The position numbers were made by a program, and so were the translations under genes. Below are positions 17,550 through 26,202 of a DNA stretch of 64,000 nucleotides, piece after piece (the first letter of the stretch is position 1; every line of letters begins with the position of its first letter). The DNA is taken from positions 4,092,001 through 4,156,000 of the forward strand of contig NZ_CP107945.1 in NCBI RefSeq assembly GCF_036057275.1, in the 5' to 3' direction. The notes beneath the pieces were generated by a model that was given only the letters and a program-made list of their open reading frames with translations, had not been told where the DNA came from and made no database searches. This DNA comes from Streptomyces sp. NBC_00390. GTDB lineage: Bacteria > Actinomycetota > Actinomycetes > Streptomycetales > Streptomycetaceae.

Positions 17550-18695
17550 CTAGTTGCCCTCCTCGGCGAACGACGCCTGGTAGGCGGCGAACTGGGCGCG
17601 CTCCTCGTCGACGAGGGAGTGCCCGTCGGCGTAGACATTGTCGAAGATGGCCATGGGATCCGGGTCGGGCATGGCCCGCACCGCCTCGCGCACCCGCTTG
17701 GCGAGCGCGTCGCTCTCCTCGTCCAGCGCGGTGAAGTACGCCTCGTCGGCGTGCCCCTCGTTCTCCAGATACGTACGGAGCCGCAGGATCGGGTCCTTCG
17801 CCTCCCACGCCACCCGCTCGTCGTCGTGACGGTACTTCGTGGGGTCGTCCGAGGTGGTGTGCGCACCCATGCGGTACGTGAACGCCTCGACCAGCGTCGG
17901 CCCCTCGCCACGGCGGGCCCGCTCCAGCGCGGACCGGGTCACGGCCAGGCAGGCGAGCACGTCATTGCCGTCGACGCGGACGCCGGGGAAGCCGAAGCCC
18001 TGCGCGCGCTGGTACAGCGGGACGCGGGTCTGCCTCTCGGTCGGCTCGGAGATCGCCCACTGGTTGTTCTGGCAGAAGAACACCACCGGGGCGTTGTAGA
18101 CCGCGGCGAACGTGAACGACTCGGCGACGTCGCCCTGGCTGGACGCGCCGTCGCCGAAGTACGCGATCACGGCCGAGTCGGCGCCGTCCTTGGCCACGCC
18201 CATCGCGTAGCCCGTCGCATGCAGCGTCTGCGAGCCGATGACGATCGTGTACAGGTGGAAGTTGTTGCTGTTCGGGTCCCAGCCGCCGTGATTCACTCCG
18301 CGGAACATGCCGAGCAGATTGGTCGGGTCGACACCGCGGCACCAGGCGACGCCGTGCTCCCGGTAGGTCGGGAAGACGTAGTCGTCGTCGCGCAGGGCGC
18401 GTCCCGAGCCGATCTGGGCGGCCTCCTGACCCAGCAGTGAAGCCCACAGTCCCAGCTCGCCCTGGCGCTGCAGGGCGGTCGCCTCCGCGTCGAAGCGGCG
18501 CGTGAGGACCATGTCCCGGTACAGGCCGCGCAGCTCGTCGGGGGTCAGATCGATGTCGTACTCGGGGTGCTGGACGCGCTCACCCTCGGGCGTCAGCAGC
18601 TGTACGAGCTGGGGCTCGGAACTCTGTGTCTTGGCCGCGCTCACGCGCTTGCTGCTGCGTCGCGGCTTGCGCGCGGCAGTGCTCTCCACGGTCAC
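17550..18695 (-). CDS. bkdA: 2-oxo acid dehydrogenase E1 alpha subunit, operon 1
   Basis: 381 aa from GTG 18695, with GGAGGAG 7 nt upstream. The ThDP/Mg site GDGASSQGDVAES...NNQWAIS is complete, and the phosphorylation-loop region R.GAHTTSDDPTKYR is present. A Lys/Arg-rich N-terminal tail of ~35 residues precedes LLTPEGERV...DLTPDELRGLYRDMVL, which looks more like actinobacterial pyruvate-type E1alpha than the second copy at 37354-38493. First gene of the operon; its promoter must lie in 18696-19080. Confidence 0.92.
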   Translation of the reverse strand: MTVESTAARKPRRSSKRVSAAKTQSSEPQLVQLLTPEGERVQHPEYDIDLTPDELRGLYRDMVLTRRFDAEATALQRQGELGLWASLLGQEAAQIGSGRALRDDDYVFPTYREHGVAWCRGVDPTNLLGMFRGVNHGGWDPNSNNFHLYTIVIGSQTLHATGYAMGVAKDGADSAVIAYFGDGASSQGDVAESFTFAAVYNAPVVFFCQNNQWAISEPTERQTRVPLYQRAQGFGFPGVRVDGNDVLACLAVTRSALERARRGEGPTLVEAFTYRMGAHTTSDDPTKYRHDDERVAWEAKDPILRLRTYLENEGHADEAYFTALDEESDALAKRVREAVRAMPDPDPMAIFDNVYADGHSLVDEERAQFAAYQASFAEEGN

Positions 18696-18918
18696 GTGCG
18701 TGCTCCTCCGTCGGTCCGGCCCCCGGGTTCGCCGGTGTGGCCTGGTGTCGCCCCCGCCCAAGGCAAGGGGAGGCTCCCGCCTGGATCCAGCCCCGTGCAC
18801 GGGGTGGGTGCGACTCGGCCGGAATCAGGCGTGACAGGTGCTCCGGCGAGTGCCCTGTCACAGGCACGTTACCCAGTGATTCGCATTACTGCGAAACCCC
18901 ATTTGACCTGCGATTTTG

Positions 18919-18932
18919 CTTGGATTTCCAAG
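18919..18932. promoter_or_regulatory. AT-rich palindrome upstream of E1 alpha (operon 1)
   Basis: CTTGGA-TT-TCCAAG, a perfect 6-bp-arm palindrome within the unusually AT-rich segment 18890-18945, 224 bp upstream of the E1alpha start. Position and base composition suit an Lrp-type or other operator; no experimental basis. No other feature is evident in 18696-19079. Confidence 0.35.
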
Positions 18933-19079
18933 TAAATCGAGAAATGTGGGAACACCTGCTGGTCAGGGCACTGGTCGGCCGCACGGGCCGCCGGAACACG
19001 GGCACGTTATCCCGGTCACCCCGGACACGGGAAGAGTCAATCTGTGAGACTGCTTTCATACTCGTAAGTAGAAATATCA

Positions 19080-19450
19080 GTGCTTTCCTCCAGGGCGATC
19101 ATGAGGTTGTCCGGCCTGGCAGGTACGAACCGCACTCCGCCGAGGGTGGCTCCGAGGTCGTCGGCGAGGCCGGGACGGCCGAAGATGCGCTGGTCAGGTC
19201 CCTGCGACCCGCCCCGACGCCGCAGTACTCGATGTGCGGCTGCCGGGCGGCAGCGGCGTCGAGGTATGTCGCGAGGTCCGTTCGCTCAACGGAAACATCA
19301 AATGGATCATGCCCGCCCCGTACGCGGACGCCGAGGCACCCTTCGACGCGATCATGGCCGGGGCCTCGGGTCATGCGCTCAAGGCGATCCGCGGGAATGA
19401 GCTGCTGACCGCCGTACGCGACGTTGCGGCCGGCACGTCGCTCCTCGCCC
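19080..19450 (+). pseudogene. Frameshifted NarL/DevR-type response regulator remnant
   Basis: Frame 2 (from ~19082) reads FLQGDHEVVRPG...EVVGEAGTAEDALVRSLRP, a receiver N-terminus with the DDHEVVR acidic region altered to GDHEVVR. Near 19195-19210 the homology moves to frame 1: RPDAAVLDVRLPGGSGVEVCREVRS (phospho-acceptor D in LDVRLP), then FDAIMAGASGHALKAIRGNELLTAVRDVAAG (conserved K retained). After about 19440 similarity stops and no HTH follows. So: receiver domain with a frameshift, output domain lost. The remainder, 19451-19793, shows nothing I can identify. Confidence 0.75.
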
Positions 19451-19793
19451 GGTGGCGACCCCTTGTGCTGGAGCGGCGGTCGCAGGCGGCGTGTGTGGCC
19501 CGGATGCAGAGCCGACCGCAGAGCCGGAGCGGCAGCACCGCTGACGTCACCGATCGACGTACGGCTGCCTGGCGCATGTCACTCGTTCGAGGGCGGGCCG
19601 CTCGGAGCAGCCTGGACGGCTCGGGTGCCGTGGTGCCGTGGAACGTGCAGTTCACCGGCGCGCCGAGTAGGTGGAACTCGATCCGGCCTTCCTGTGCATC
19701 GAGCCGCAGTCAGTGACCGTGCATGTACTGGACCACCTGGACGAAAGTCCAGCGCATCCGTTTCGACACGCTGCGTGATCTAACATCTGGCGG

Positions 19794-20801
19794 GTGCCGC
19801 GCTCATCTGCTCCTGCCCCACCCGTCGGCGCGCTGTTGCGCCACTACCGCCTCCCCGGCGAGCCGCTCTCCTGCAAGCCCGTCACCCAGGGACTCCTCAA
19901 CCGCGGCTACCGCCTCGCCACCACCCGCGGGGCGTACTTCCTCAAGCACCATCTTGACGGCGACCACGAGGCCATCTCGCGTCAGCACGACGCGACGAAG
20001 CGCCTTCAGGCACTCGGTGTGCCTGTAGCACCGCCCGTCGAGGACGCCGACGGCACCACGGTCGCGGTCATCGGCGGCCGCTGCTACGCCCTGCACCCCT
20101 GGATCGACGGCCGCCACCGCAACGGCGCCCAGCTCAGCACCGCCCAGTGCCGGCGCCTGGGTTCCCTCCTCGGCCTGGTGCACACCTGCCTGGCCCGCGT
20201 CATGGAACCGGGCCAGGGAGCGCAGGCCGCGTACGAGAGCGCCGACCCACAGGAGACCTTCGCGCTCATCGAGGAGCTGCTGGTGCACTCCCGCACCGTG
20301 CGCCCGCGGGACTCCTTCGACACTCTCGCCGAGCACCGGCTGCTCCAGCGCCGCGCTCTGCTGGCGCGGTACGCCGACCGCAGACCGCCGCCGGGCGGCG
20401 GCGGTGGCTGGGTGCACGGGGACTTCCACCCGCTGAACCTGCTGTACCGGGGTGCCGAGCCGGCCGCGATCGTCGACTGGGACCGGCTGGGGGTCCAGCC
20501 GCGTGCGGAGGAGGCGGTACGGGCCGCGGCGATCTTCTTCGTACAGCCGGCCGGCGAACTGGAGCTGACGAAGGTACGCGCCTACGCGCGGGCGTACCGC
20601 CGCGCGGCGGGCGCGGACGCGCGGGAGCTGGCGGCGGCGGTCCACCGGGTGTGGTGGGAGCGGCTCAACGACTTCTGGATACTGCGCTGGCGCTATCAGC
20701 TCGACGACCGAAGGGCCGACCCGCAGTTTCCGGCGGTGTCGGCCCTGGCGGTCTGGTGGACGAAGGAGTACGAGGCGGTGCGCGAGGCGTTCGCCGGGTG
20801 A
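19794..20801 (+). CDS. Phosphotransferase / aminoglycoside-phosphotransferase-like kinase
   Basis: 335 aa from GTG 19794. Kinase-like fold: nucleotide-binding lobe with K in YFLKHHLDGDHEA, catalytic loop WVHGDFHPLNLLY (~residue 205-217) and metal-binding IVDWDRLGVQP. The N-terminus (LLRHYRLPGEPLSCKPVTQGLLNRGYRLAT) resembles homoserine-kinase-II/YihE-like families rather than true resistance enzymes. Small-molecule substrate unknown. Cytosolic. Converges on the kinase gene 20839-22371. Confidence 0.85.
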   Translation: MPRSSAPAPPVGALLRHYRLPGEPLSCKPVTQGLLNRGYRLATTRGAYFLKHHLDGDHEAISRQHDATKRLQALGVPVAPPVEDADGTTVAVIGGRCYALHPWIDGRHRNGAQLSTAQCRRLGSLLGLVHTCLARVMEPGQGAQAAYESADPQETFALIEELLVHSRTVRPRDSFDTLAEHRLLQRRALLARYADRRPPPGGGGGWVHGDFHPLNLLYRGAEPAAIVDWDRLGVQPRAEEAVRAAAIFFVQPAGELELTKVRAYARAYRRAAGADARELAAAVHRVWWERLNDFWILRWRYQLDDRRADPQFPAVSALAVWWTKEYEAVREAFAG

Positions 20802-20838
20802 GGAGGCGTTCGCCGGGCGGGACGGCCCGCGGGGACGG

Positions 20839-22371
20839 TCAGCCTTCCCCGCCGGGGGCGCCCGTGTTCCCCTCCGAGGTGCCGGGCTCCGTCGGCTCGT
20901 CCGTCGGCTCGTCGGTCGGCTCGTCGGTCGGCGGGTCGGTCGGCTCGTCCGTCGGCTCCGTCGGGTCGGTGGTCGTCGGGTCGTCCGTCGGTGTCGGCGG
21001 CGTGCTCTCGGTGTAGGACGGCGTGGGCGTCGGCGTCCACGACGGCAGCTCGGTACCGCCGGTCGAGTCGTCCGGCTCGGTCGGCTCGTCGGTCGGCTCG
21101 TCGGTCGGCGTGGGTTCCTCGTCCGTCTGCGTCGGCGTCTGGGAGATCGTCGTGTCGTCCGTGGTTCCGCCGGTGTCGCTCGCCCGGTCCAGCGCGAACG
21201 CGATGCCCGCGGCGATCGCGACCACCGCGAGCGCCGCGAACAGCCACACCTTGCTGCGGCCGCCGCCCCTGTTGCCCCCACCCCCGTGATAGCCGCCGTC
21301 GTACCCACCGTCGTCGGGGTTCACCGGAGGCAGGAGCGGGCCCTTCGAGGTCTCGCCGTGCACGGGGTGCATCGCGGCGGTCGCCCCCGTCATGCCCATC
21401 GCGGGGGTGGGGCCACCGTCGTACATCTCGACCGGGCCGGTGTTCCAGGCACCGGTGTGGCTGCCCTGCTGCTGCAGCATCTGCAGCGCGTACTGCACCA
21501 GTCCGCGCATCTCCTCCGCGCTCTGGAACCGGTCGTCCGGGTCCTTGGCGAGCGAGCGCATCACCAGTCCGTCGAGCTCCGGCGGCACGACGTCCGAGAC
21601 CTCGGACGGCGGGACAGGGATGTCCTGGACGTGCTGGTAGACGACGGAGAGCGGGGTCTCACCGGTGAACGGGGGCCGCAGGGCGAGGAGTTCGTAGAGC
21701 AGACAGCCGGTCGCGTACAGGTCGGAGCGGTGGTCGACGGCCTTGCCCAGCGCCTGTTCGGGGGAGAGGTACTGCGGCGTTCCCATGACCATGCCGGTCT
21801 GGGTCATCGTCGACTGGGCGCCGTGCAGGGCGCGGGCGATGCCGAAGTCCATCACCTTCACCGCACCGGAGTTGGTGATGATGACGTTGGCGGGCTTGAT
21901 GTCACGGTGCACGATGCCGTGCTGGTGGGAGTAGGCAAGTGCCTCGAGCACACCGGATACGATGATCAACGCCTGCTCGGGCGGCGGGGCTTCGGCATTG
22001 ACGAGCAGATCGCGGATGGTGCGGCCCTCGACGAGCTCCATCACGATGTAGGGGACGGTCTGGTTGCCGACCACGTCCTCGCCGGAGTCGTAGACCGCCA
22101 CCACCGCATGGTGGTTGAGGCCGGCGACCGACTGGGCCTCGCGGGTGAAACGGGCCTTGGACACCGGGTCCTCGGCCAGGTCCGCGCGCAGCAGCTTGAC
22201 GGCGACGGTACGACCCAGACGTACGTCCTCCGCCGCGAACACCTCGGCCATGCCGCCCCGGCCGAGGCGATGCGTCAGGCGGTAACGGCCGTCGCCGACC
22301 AGTCCGCCGATGCCAAAGGCGTCCGCCGAATCCGGCACGCCGCCGCCGTTTGCCTCGGGTTCGGGTGCCAT
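20839..22371 (-). CDS. Membrane Ser/Thr protein kinase with Thr/Pro-rich extracellular tail
   Basis: 510 aa from ATG 22371 (GAGG upstream). Kinase domain ~30-290: GRGGMAEV loop, K59, HRDIKPAN (D157), DFG (175-177), activation loop TMTQTGMVMGTPQY, APE-like SPEQ. A Gly/Tyr-rich linker, one TM (375-394), then ~115 extracytoplasmic residues dominated by PTDEPTDEPT-type repeats and no PASTA domain. The tail may be O-mannosylated or wall-spanning (inference). Divergent from a second kinase at 22799, 427 bp away. Confidence 0.93.
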   Translation of the reverse strand: MAPEPEANGGGVPDSADAFGIGGLVGDGRYRLTHRLGRGGMAEVFAAEDVRLGRTVAVKLLRADLAEDPVSKARFTREAQSVAGLNHHAVVAVYDSGEDVVGNQTVPYIVMELVEGRTIRDLLVNAEAPPPEQALIIVSGVLEALAYSHQHGIVHRDIKPANVIITNSGAVKVMDFGIARALHGAQSTMTQTGMVMGTPQYLSPEQALGKAVDHRSDLYATGCLLYELLALRPPFTGETPLSVVYQHVQDIPVPPSEVSDVVPPELDGLVMRSLAKDPDDRFQSAEEMRGLVQYALQMLQQQGSHTGAWNTGPVEMYDGGPTPAMGMTGATAAMHPVHGETSKGPLLPPVNPDDGGYDGGYHGGGGNRGGGRSKVWLFAALAVVAIAAGIAFALDRASDTGGTTDDTTISQTPTQTDEEPTPTDEPTDEPTEPDDSTGGTELPSWTPTPTPSYTESTPPTPTDDPTTTDPTEPTDEPTDPPTDEPTDEPTDEPTEPGTSEGNTGAPGGEG

Positions 22372-22670
22372 CAGTCCTCGCCGTCGTTTCTGTCCGCGTG
22401 CGTGCTGTGCCTGCGGGGTCCGCCATGTCACCGGGCCCTGTGCCACGTCACGCTACAGCCTTCGCGTGGCGGGCCTGTCCCGAGAGAGACCGGCCATCAA
22501 ACCCGCTGTCCAGCGACCTGCGCAAATTCCATGCGGGTCCTGTAACGCTTCCGAGACGCTTCTTGTGCGTACGGTCACGGAACGGGCACCCCGCTTGACG
22601 TGCCGGACCCCTGGGGCAGACTTGCCCCTTGTAATACGGGATCACGGTCGTGTATCGCGGATCATGCGCC

Positions 22671-22730
22671 GTCGATCACGAATACGTGGATCACGAGCAC
22701 GCGGTTCACGAACACGCGGATCACGGACGC
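22671..22730. repeat. Four imperfect 15-bp direct repeats in the divergent kinase promoter region
   Basis: Consecutive 15-mers at 22671, 22686, 22701 and 22716 share the core G-G-A/T-TCACGA/G-xAC; a weaker copy lies near 22657. They sit 70-130 bp before the second kinase start. The rest of 22372-22798 has no coding potential I trust. Confidence 0.7.
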
Positions 22731-22798
22731 ACGGACACCAGAAACAACGCGAACCGTCGACGGCCGTCGGGCCTTCGCGCCGAGGGGGATGCACAGTC

Positions 22799-24421
22799 AT
22801 GAGCCAGGACGGCGCACAGGGCCGCTACGCGGGTGGTTCGGTCGCGGGCGGCCGGTACCAGCTTCGCGACCTGCTCGGCGAGGGCGGTATGGCCTCCGTT
22901 TACCTGGCCTATGACTCCGCCCTGGACCGCCAGGTCGCCATCAAGACGCTCCACACCGAACTCGGGCGCGAGCAGTCCTTCCGCGAGCGGTTCCGGCGTG
23001 AGGCACAGGCGGTCGCCAAGCTCTCGCACACCAACATCGTGTCGGTCTTCGACACCGGTGAGGACGAGTTGGACGGCGCTCTGATGCCGTACATCGTCAT
23101 GGAGTACGTGGAAGGGCAGCCCCTCGGGTCGGTGCTGGCCGCGGACATCCAGCAGTACGGCGCGATGCCGGCCGACAAGGCGCTCAAGGTGACGGCCGAC
23201 GTGCTGGCCGCACTGGAGACCAGCCATGAAATGGGCCTGGTCCACCGGGACATCAAGCCCGGCAACGTGATGATGACCAAGCGCGGCATCGTCAAGGTGA
23301 TGGACTTCGGCATCGCACGTGCCATGCAGTCCGGTGTGACGTCCATGACGCAGACCGGCATGGTGGTCGGCACCCCGCAGTACCTCTCGCCGGAGCAGGC
23401 GCTGGGGCGCGGCGTGGACGCCCGGTCCGACCTGTACTCGGTCGGCATCATGCTCTTCCAGCTGCTGACCGGCCGGCTGCCGTTCGAGGCGGACTCGCCG
23501 CTGGCGATCGCGTACGCGCACGTGCAGGAGGAGCCGGTCGCCCCGTCCACGATCAACCGCTCCGTCACCCCCGCGATGGACGCCCTGGTCGCCCGGGCCC
23601 TGAAGAAGAACCCGAACGAGCGTTTTCCGAGCGCCGCTGCGATGCGCGACGAGTGCGCGCGGGTCGCGGCGGCCGGGCAGACCGGCGCGCCGGTGATCAT
23701 CGGCGGTGCGCCGACGAGCAGTGGCGCGGGCGTGGGCTCGGCGGTCTTCCCTCCGCTGGACCAGTCGACCCCGGCGCCGCAGAGCGTGCAGACGCCCTAC
23801 CAGCCCGGCCCCTACGGCCCGCCGACGCCGGCCCCCACGCCGCACTACGGCTACCCGGGGCCCCCGCAGGCCCCGGCGTACCAGGCGGCGCCTGCGTACC
23901 AGACACCCGCTCCGGCGGCCTCCACCCCGCCTCCGTACACGATGGCGCCGCACGCCGCACCGGCCGGCACCGGCGGTGGTGGCGGCAGGCGGAACATGCC
24001 GGTGATCGTCGGCGCGATCGCGGTAGCCGTGCTGGCGATCGGCGGCGTGATCACCGCGATCGCGCTGAACAAGGACGATCCGGAGGGTCCGACGGGCGGC
24101 GACCCGACGAACTCGGCTTCGCAGCAGGCCGGCTACAAGGGTCCTGAGCGCAATCGGAAGATCGAGTCGACGAAGTGCTCGGAGGCCCGGGAGGGGTACA
24201 ACGACCCGTCCAAGGTCCAGGCCCCCGACTTCGTCTACAAGGACGTCCTGTCGGTGAAGGAGTGCGCGGCCACCCGGGGATGGAAACTCGACATCAAGGA
24301 AGTCCCGCACGCCCAGTGGGGCAAGGACATCGTCGTCTCGCAATTCCCGCTGGCCGACACAGAGGTCTCCGAGGACGAAGCGTCCTTCACCCTTGAGGTC
24401 TCCACGGGCTACCCGGAGTAG
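22799..24421 (+). CDS. Membrane Ser/Thr protein kinase with single PASTA-like domain
   Basis: 540 aa from ATG 22799 (GAGGGGGA upstream). Kinase domain ~20-285: GEGGMASV, K49, HRDIKPGN (D151), DFG (169-171), activation loop SMTQTGMVVGTPQY. Pro/Tyr/Ala-rich linker (310-395), TM 401-423, then an extracytoplasmic domain whose last ~70 residues (PDFVYKDVLSVKECAATRGW...VVSQFPLADTEVSEDEASFTLEVSTG) follow a degenerate PASTA pattern with two extra cysteines, suggesting a disulfide. Likely senses wall or muropeptide state (family knowledge). A strong hairpin follows. Confidence 0.93.
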   Translation: MSQDGAQGRYAGGSVAGGRYQLRDLLGEGGMASVYLAYDSALDRQVAIKTLHTELGREQSFRERFRREAQAVAKLSHTNIVSVFDTGEDELDGALMPYIVMEYVEGQPLGSVLAADIQQYGAMPADKALKVTADVLAALETSHEMGLVHRDIKPGNVMMTKRGIVKVMDFGIARAMQSGVTSMTQTGMVVGTPQYLSPEQALGRGVDARSDLYSVGIMLFQLLTGRLPFEADSPLAIAYAHVQEEPVAPSTINRSVTPAMDALVARALKKNPNERFPSAAAMRDECARVAAAGQTGAPVIIGGAPTSSGAGVGSAVFPPLDQSTPAPQSVQTPYQPGPYGPPTPAPTPHYGYPGPPQAPAYQAAPAYQTPAPAASTPPPYTMAPHAAPAGTGGGGGRRNMPVIVGAIAVAVLAIGGVITAIALNKDDPEGPTGGDPTNSASQQAGYKGPERNRKIESTKCSEAREGYNDPSKVQAPDFVYKDVLSVKECAATRGWKLDIKEVPHAQWGKDIVVSQFPLADTEVSEDEASFTLEVSTGYPE

Positions 24422-24435
24422 CCCGAGCCCGTCCG

Positions 24436-24488
24436 ACGGCGGCGGCCCGGCACACGCGCCTTACGCGCGCGTGCCGGGCCGTCGCCGT
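24436..24488. terminator. Long hairpin terminator after the kinase gene
   Basis: An 18-nt arm (24436-24453) pairs with 24471-24488 with one G-U pair, and is extended inward by a 4-bp stem across a bulge. Confidence 0.75.
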
Positions 24489-24579
24489 TGCCACGCCCGA
24501 GATGCCGGAAATGTTCCCTCGTGTGACGCTGACTTCACCATCTCGGTGACGGCGACTCAGCTTGGGAGGGGGCCACCCG

Positions 24580-25041
24580 GTGACTCCAAAGCTCCGCGCT
24601 CGGTGCGCGATCACTGCTGTCTCGCTCTTCCTGATCACCGCCCCGGTCGCCCACTGCGACGAGCGTGCGGGCCCCGCCCCTGCCGCCGCCCCGACGGCGA
24701 AGCCGGCCCCGTCGACGTCCCTCGCCGGGCGTCAGGCCGCGGAGGGGCGACAGCGGCCCGGGCGCGAGATCCCACCCACGCCCTCGCCGCCGGAATCGCT
24801 CGCCCCCGAGGACACCCGTCCTGAGGAGGATGCGGGACGTGAGCGGGAGGACCCCGGCGAAGTGGCGGGCACGTGGGTGCCGGCGCCGACTTCCACCTCG
24901 CCCGCCGCAGCCCGCCACCAGGCCCCCCAGGGCACCACCGCCCCCGTCGGACAGCAGATCTCCCCGCTCTCGCTCGGTGCCGGAATGGCACTCATGGGGC
25001 TCGGAATCGGCTTCCTGGGGCTGAGGCTGCGGCGACGCTGA
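24580..25041 (+). CDS. Small secreted, membrane-anchored hypothetical protein
   Basis: 153 aa from GTG 24580, with GGGAGGGGG (24564-24572) upstream. N-terminal signal sequence (~9-25, AITAVSLFLITAPVAHC, cysteine right after the hydrophobic core, so a lipoprotein is possible), ~100 disordered Pro/Glu/Arg/Ala-rich residues, then a C-terminal hydrophobic segment (LGAGMALMGLGIGFLGL) and a basic tail RLRRR. The C-terminal layout resembles a sortase-like tail but has no LPxTG, so it is probably a simple wall-spanning membrane protein. Function unknown. Confidence 0.65.
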   Translation: MTPKLRARCAITAVSLFLITAPVAHCDERAGPAPAAAPTAKPAPSTSLAGRQAAEGRQRPGREIPPTPSPPESLAPEDTRPEEDAGREREDPGEVAGTWVPAPTSTSPAAARHQAPQGTTAPVGQQISPLSLGAGMALMGLGIGFLGLRLRRR

Positions 25042-25102
25042 CCCTCCCCTCCTCCTCAGGACGGAGGCCGTGAGTCCGTCTGGCGGCGGTTGAGGGCCGT
25101 CG

Positions 25103-25130
25103 ACATACTCGGTATACATACTGAGTATGT
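25103..25130. promoter_or_regulatory. Near-perfect 28-bp palindrome over the padR start codon
   Basis: Two 14-base arms (25103-25116, 25117-25130) match at 12 of 14 positions; the outer arms ACATACTC/GAGTATGT include the ATG at 25127. ACAT/ATGT-ended AT-rich palindromes are typical PadR operators, so autorepression is likely. Confidence 0.75.
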
Positions 25131-25810
25131 CCATCCGTCACGGGCTACTGGCCCTTCTGGAGCACGGCCCTCGATACGGCTCACAGCTCCGTTCGGAGTT
25201 CGAATCGCGCACCGGTGCGACGTGGCCGCTCAACGTCGGCCAGGTCTACACGACCCTCAACCGCCTGGAACGCGACGGCATGGTCGCCCTGAACGGCGAG
25301 GACGAGGCGGGCCATGCGCTGTACGTCATCACCGAGGCCGGGCGCACCGAGCTGAAGACCTGGTTCGAGACGCCCGTGGACCGCAGCAGTCCGCCGCGTG
25401 ACGAGCTGGCCATCAAGCTCGCCATGGCGGTCGGCGCATGCGGGGTAGACATCCGTGCAGTCATCCAGTCGCAGCGCCACCACACGGTGAAGGCGATGCA
25501 GGACTACACGCGGCTGAAGGCCCAGGCGCTCGCGGCCATCGAGAACGGGGGGTCGCAGGAACGCGACGACGTGGCATGGCTGCTCGTGCTGGAGCAGCTG
25601 ATCTTCCAGACCGAGGCCGAGGCACGCTGGCTCGACCACTGTGAAGTGCGGCTCATCAGGCTCTCTGCTGCGACCGGTCGGGGAGCCGGGCATCCGACGG
25701 CCGCATCCGCGCCGGCGGCTCCGCCGCAGACTCCGCCGAGCGCACCTCCCGCCCCACCCCCGGCCACGTCGCACTCGGCATCCCCGTCGGCGCACCCATG
25801 GTCGCCGTAG
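25127..25810 (+). CDS. PadR-family transcriptional regulator
   Basis: 227 aa. Winged HTH at residues 1-75 (GLLALLEHGPRYGSQLRSEFE, WPLNVGQVYTTLNRLERDGMV), then the helical dimerisation domain of the Vir-like class (~85-180), and a Pro/Ala/Ser-rich tail of ~45 residues. PadR proteins repress adjacent transporter genes, here the downstream ABC pair. The start codon lies inside the palindrome and there is no strong SD (only GAG), so a leaderless transcript is possible. Confidence 0.9.
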   Translation: MSIRHGLLALLEHGPRYGSQLRSEFESRTGATWPLNVGQVYTTLNRLERDGMVALNGEDEAGHALYVITEAGRTELKTWFETPVDRSSPPRDELAIKLAMAVGACGVDIRAVIQSQRHHTVKAMQDYTRLKAQALAAIENGGSQERDDVAWLLVLEQLIFQTEAEARWLDHCEVRLIRLSAATGRGAGHPTAASAPAAPPQTPPSAPPAPPPATSHSASPSAHPWSP

Positions 25811-26202
25811 CCACCGCCCGGCGACGCGCACCGACCCGTCCGGCACGTGTTCCGCAGTCGTCCGGCACCCGTCCGGCACCTGTACGAGTCCGAACCAAGA
25901 CGTACGAGGGACCACGCGGCATCGCCGCCGCACCGGTCCTGGGACCTCGGCGACCGACGACCTGACGGTCTCAGGGTCCTGTGACCGCAAGGCCCACGGT
26001 CTTGAGGTCACGTAACGCCACGGCCGCCGCGGCAACGGCGGCCGCCCAGGCCGCTCCGCCGCACCCGGCCGACCGATGTACTCGGCCAACCGGCCCATAC
26101 GGTCCACCGGCTCATCGAGCCGAACCGGCCGAACGGCCGACCACACCTGTCCGTACATCCGCTCCGCTCGCATGTACGCATCCGCCCAAGGGGGACCCGC
26201 TC
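25811..26202. other. Non-coding gap between padR and the ABC genes
   Basis: 392 bp, GC-rich, no convincing gene. It contains three copies of CGTCCGGCAC (25838-25882) and an inverted repeat GTACAT-N13-ATGTAC (26153-26158 with 26172-26177), 26 bp before the ABC start, which could be a second, weaker PadR-type site. Confidence 0.5.

Noticed and set aside
19451..19793. Possible gene between the response-regulator remnant and the phosphotransferase
   Set aside because: Frames are short or low complexity, none starts with an SD or matches a family I know.
20880..21120. Highly repetitive GTCGG-rich DNA considered as a regulatory repeat
   Set aside because: It is the codon-level reflection of the PTDEP repeats in the kinase tail, in frame throughout.
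22671..22730. Short repeats considered as a CRISPR array
   Set aside because: Unit is 15 bp with no spacers and no cas genes nearby.
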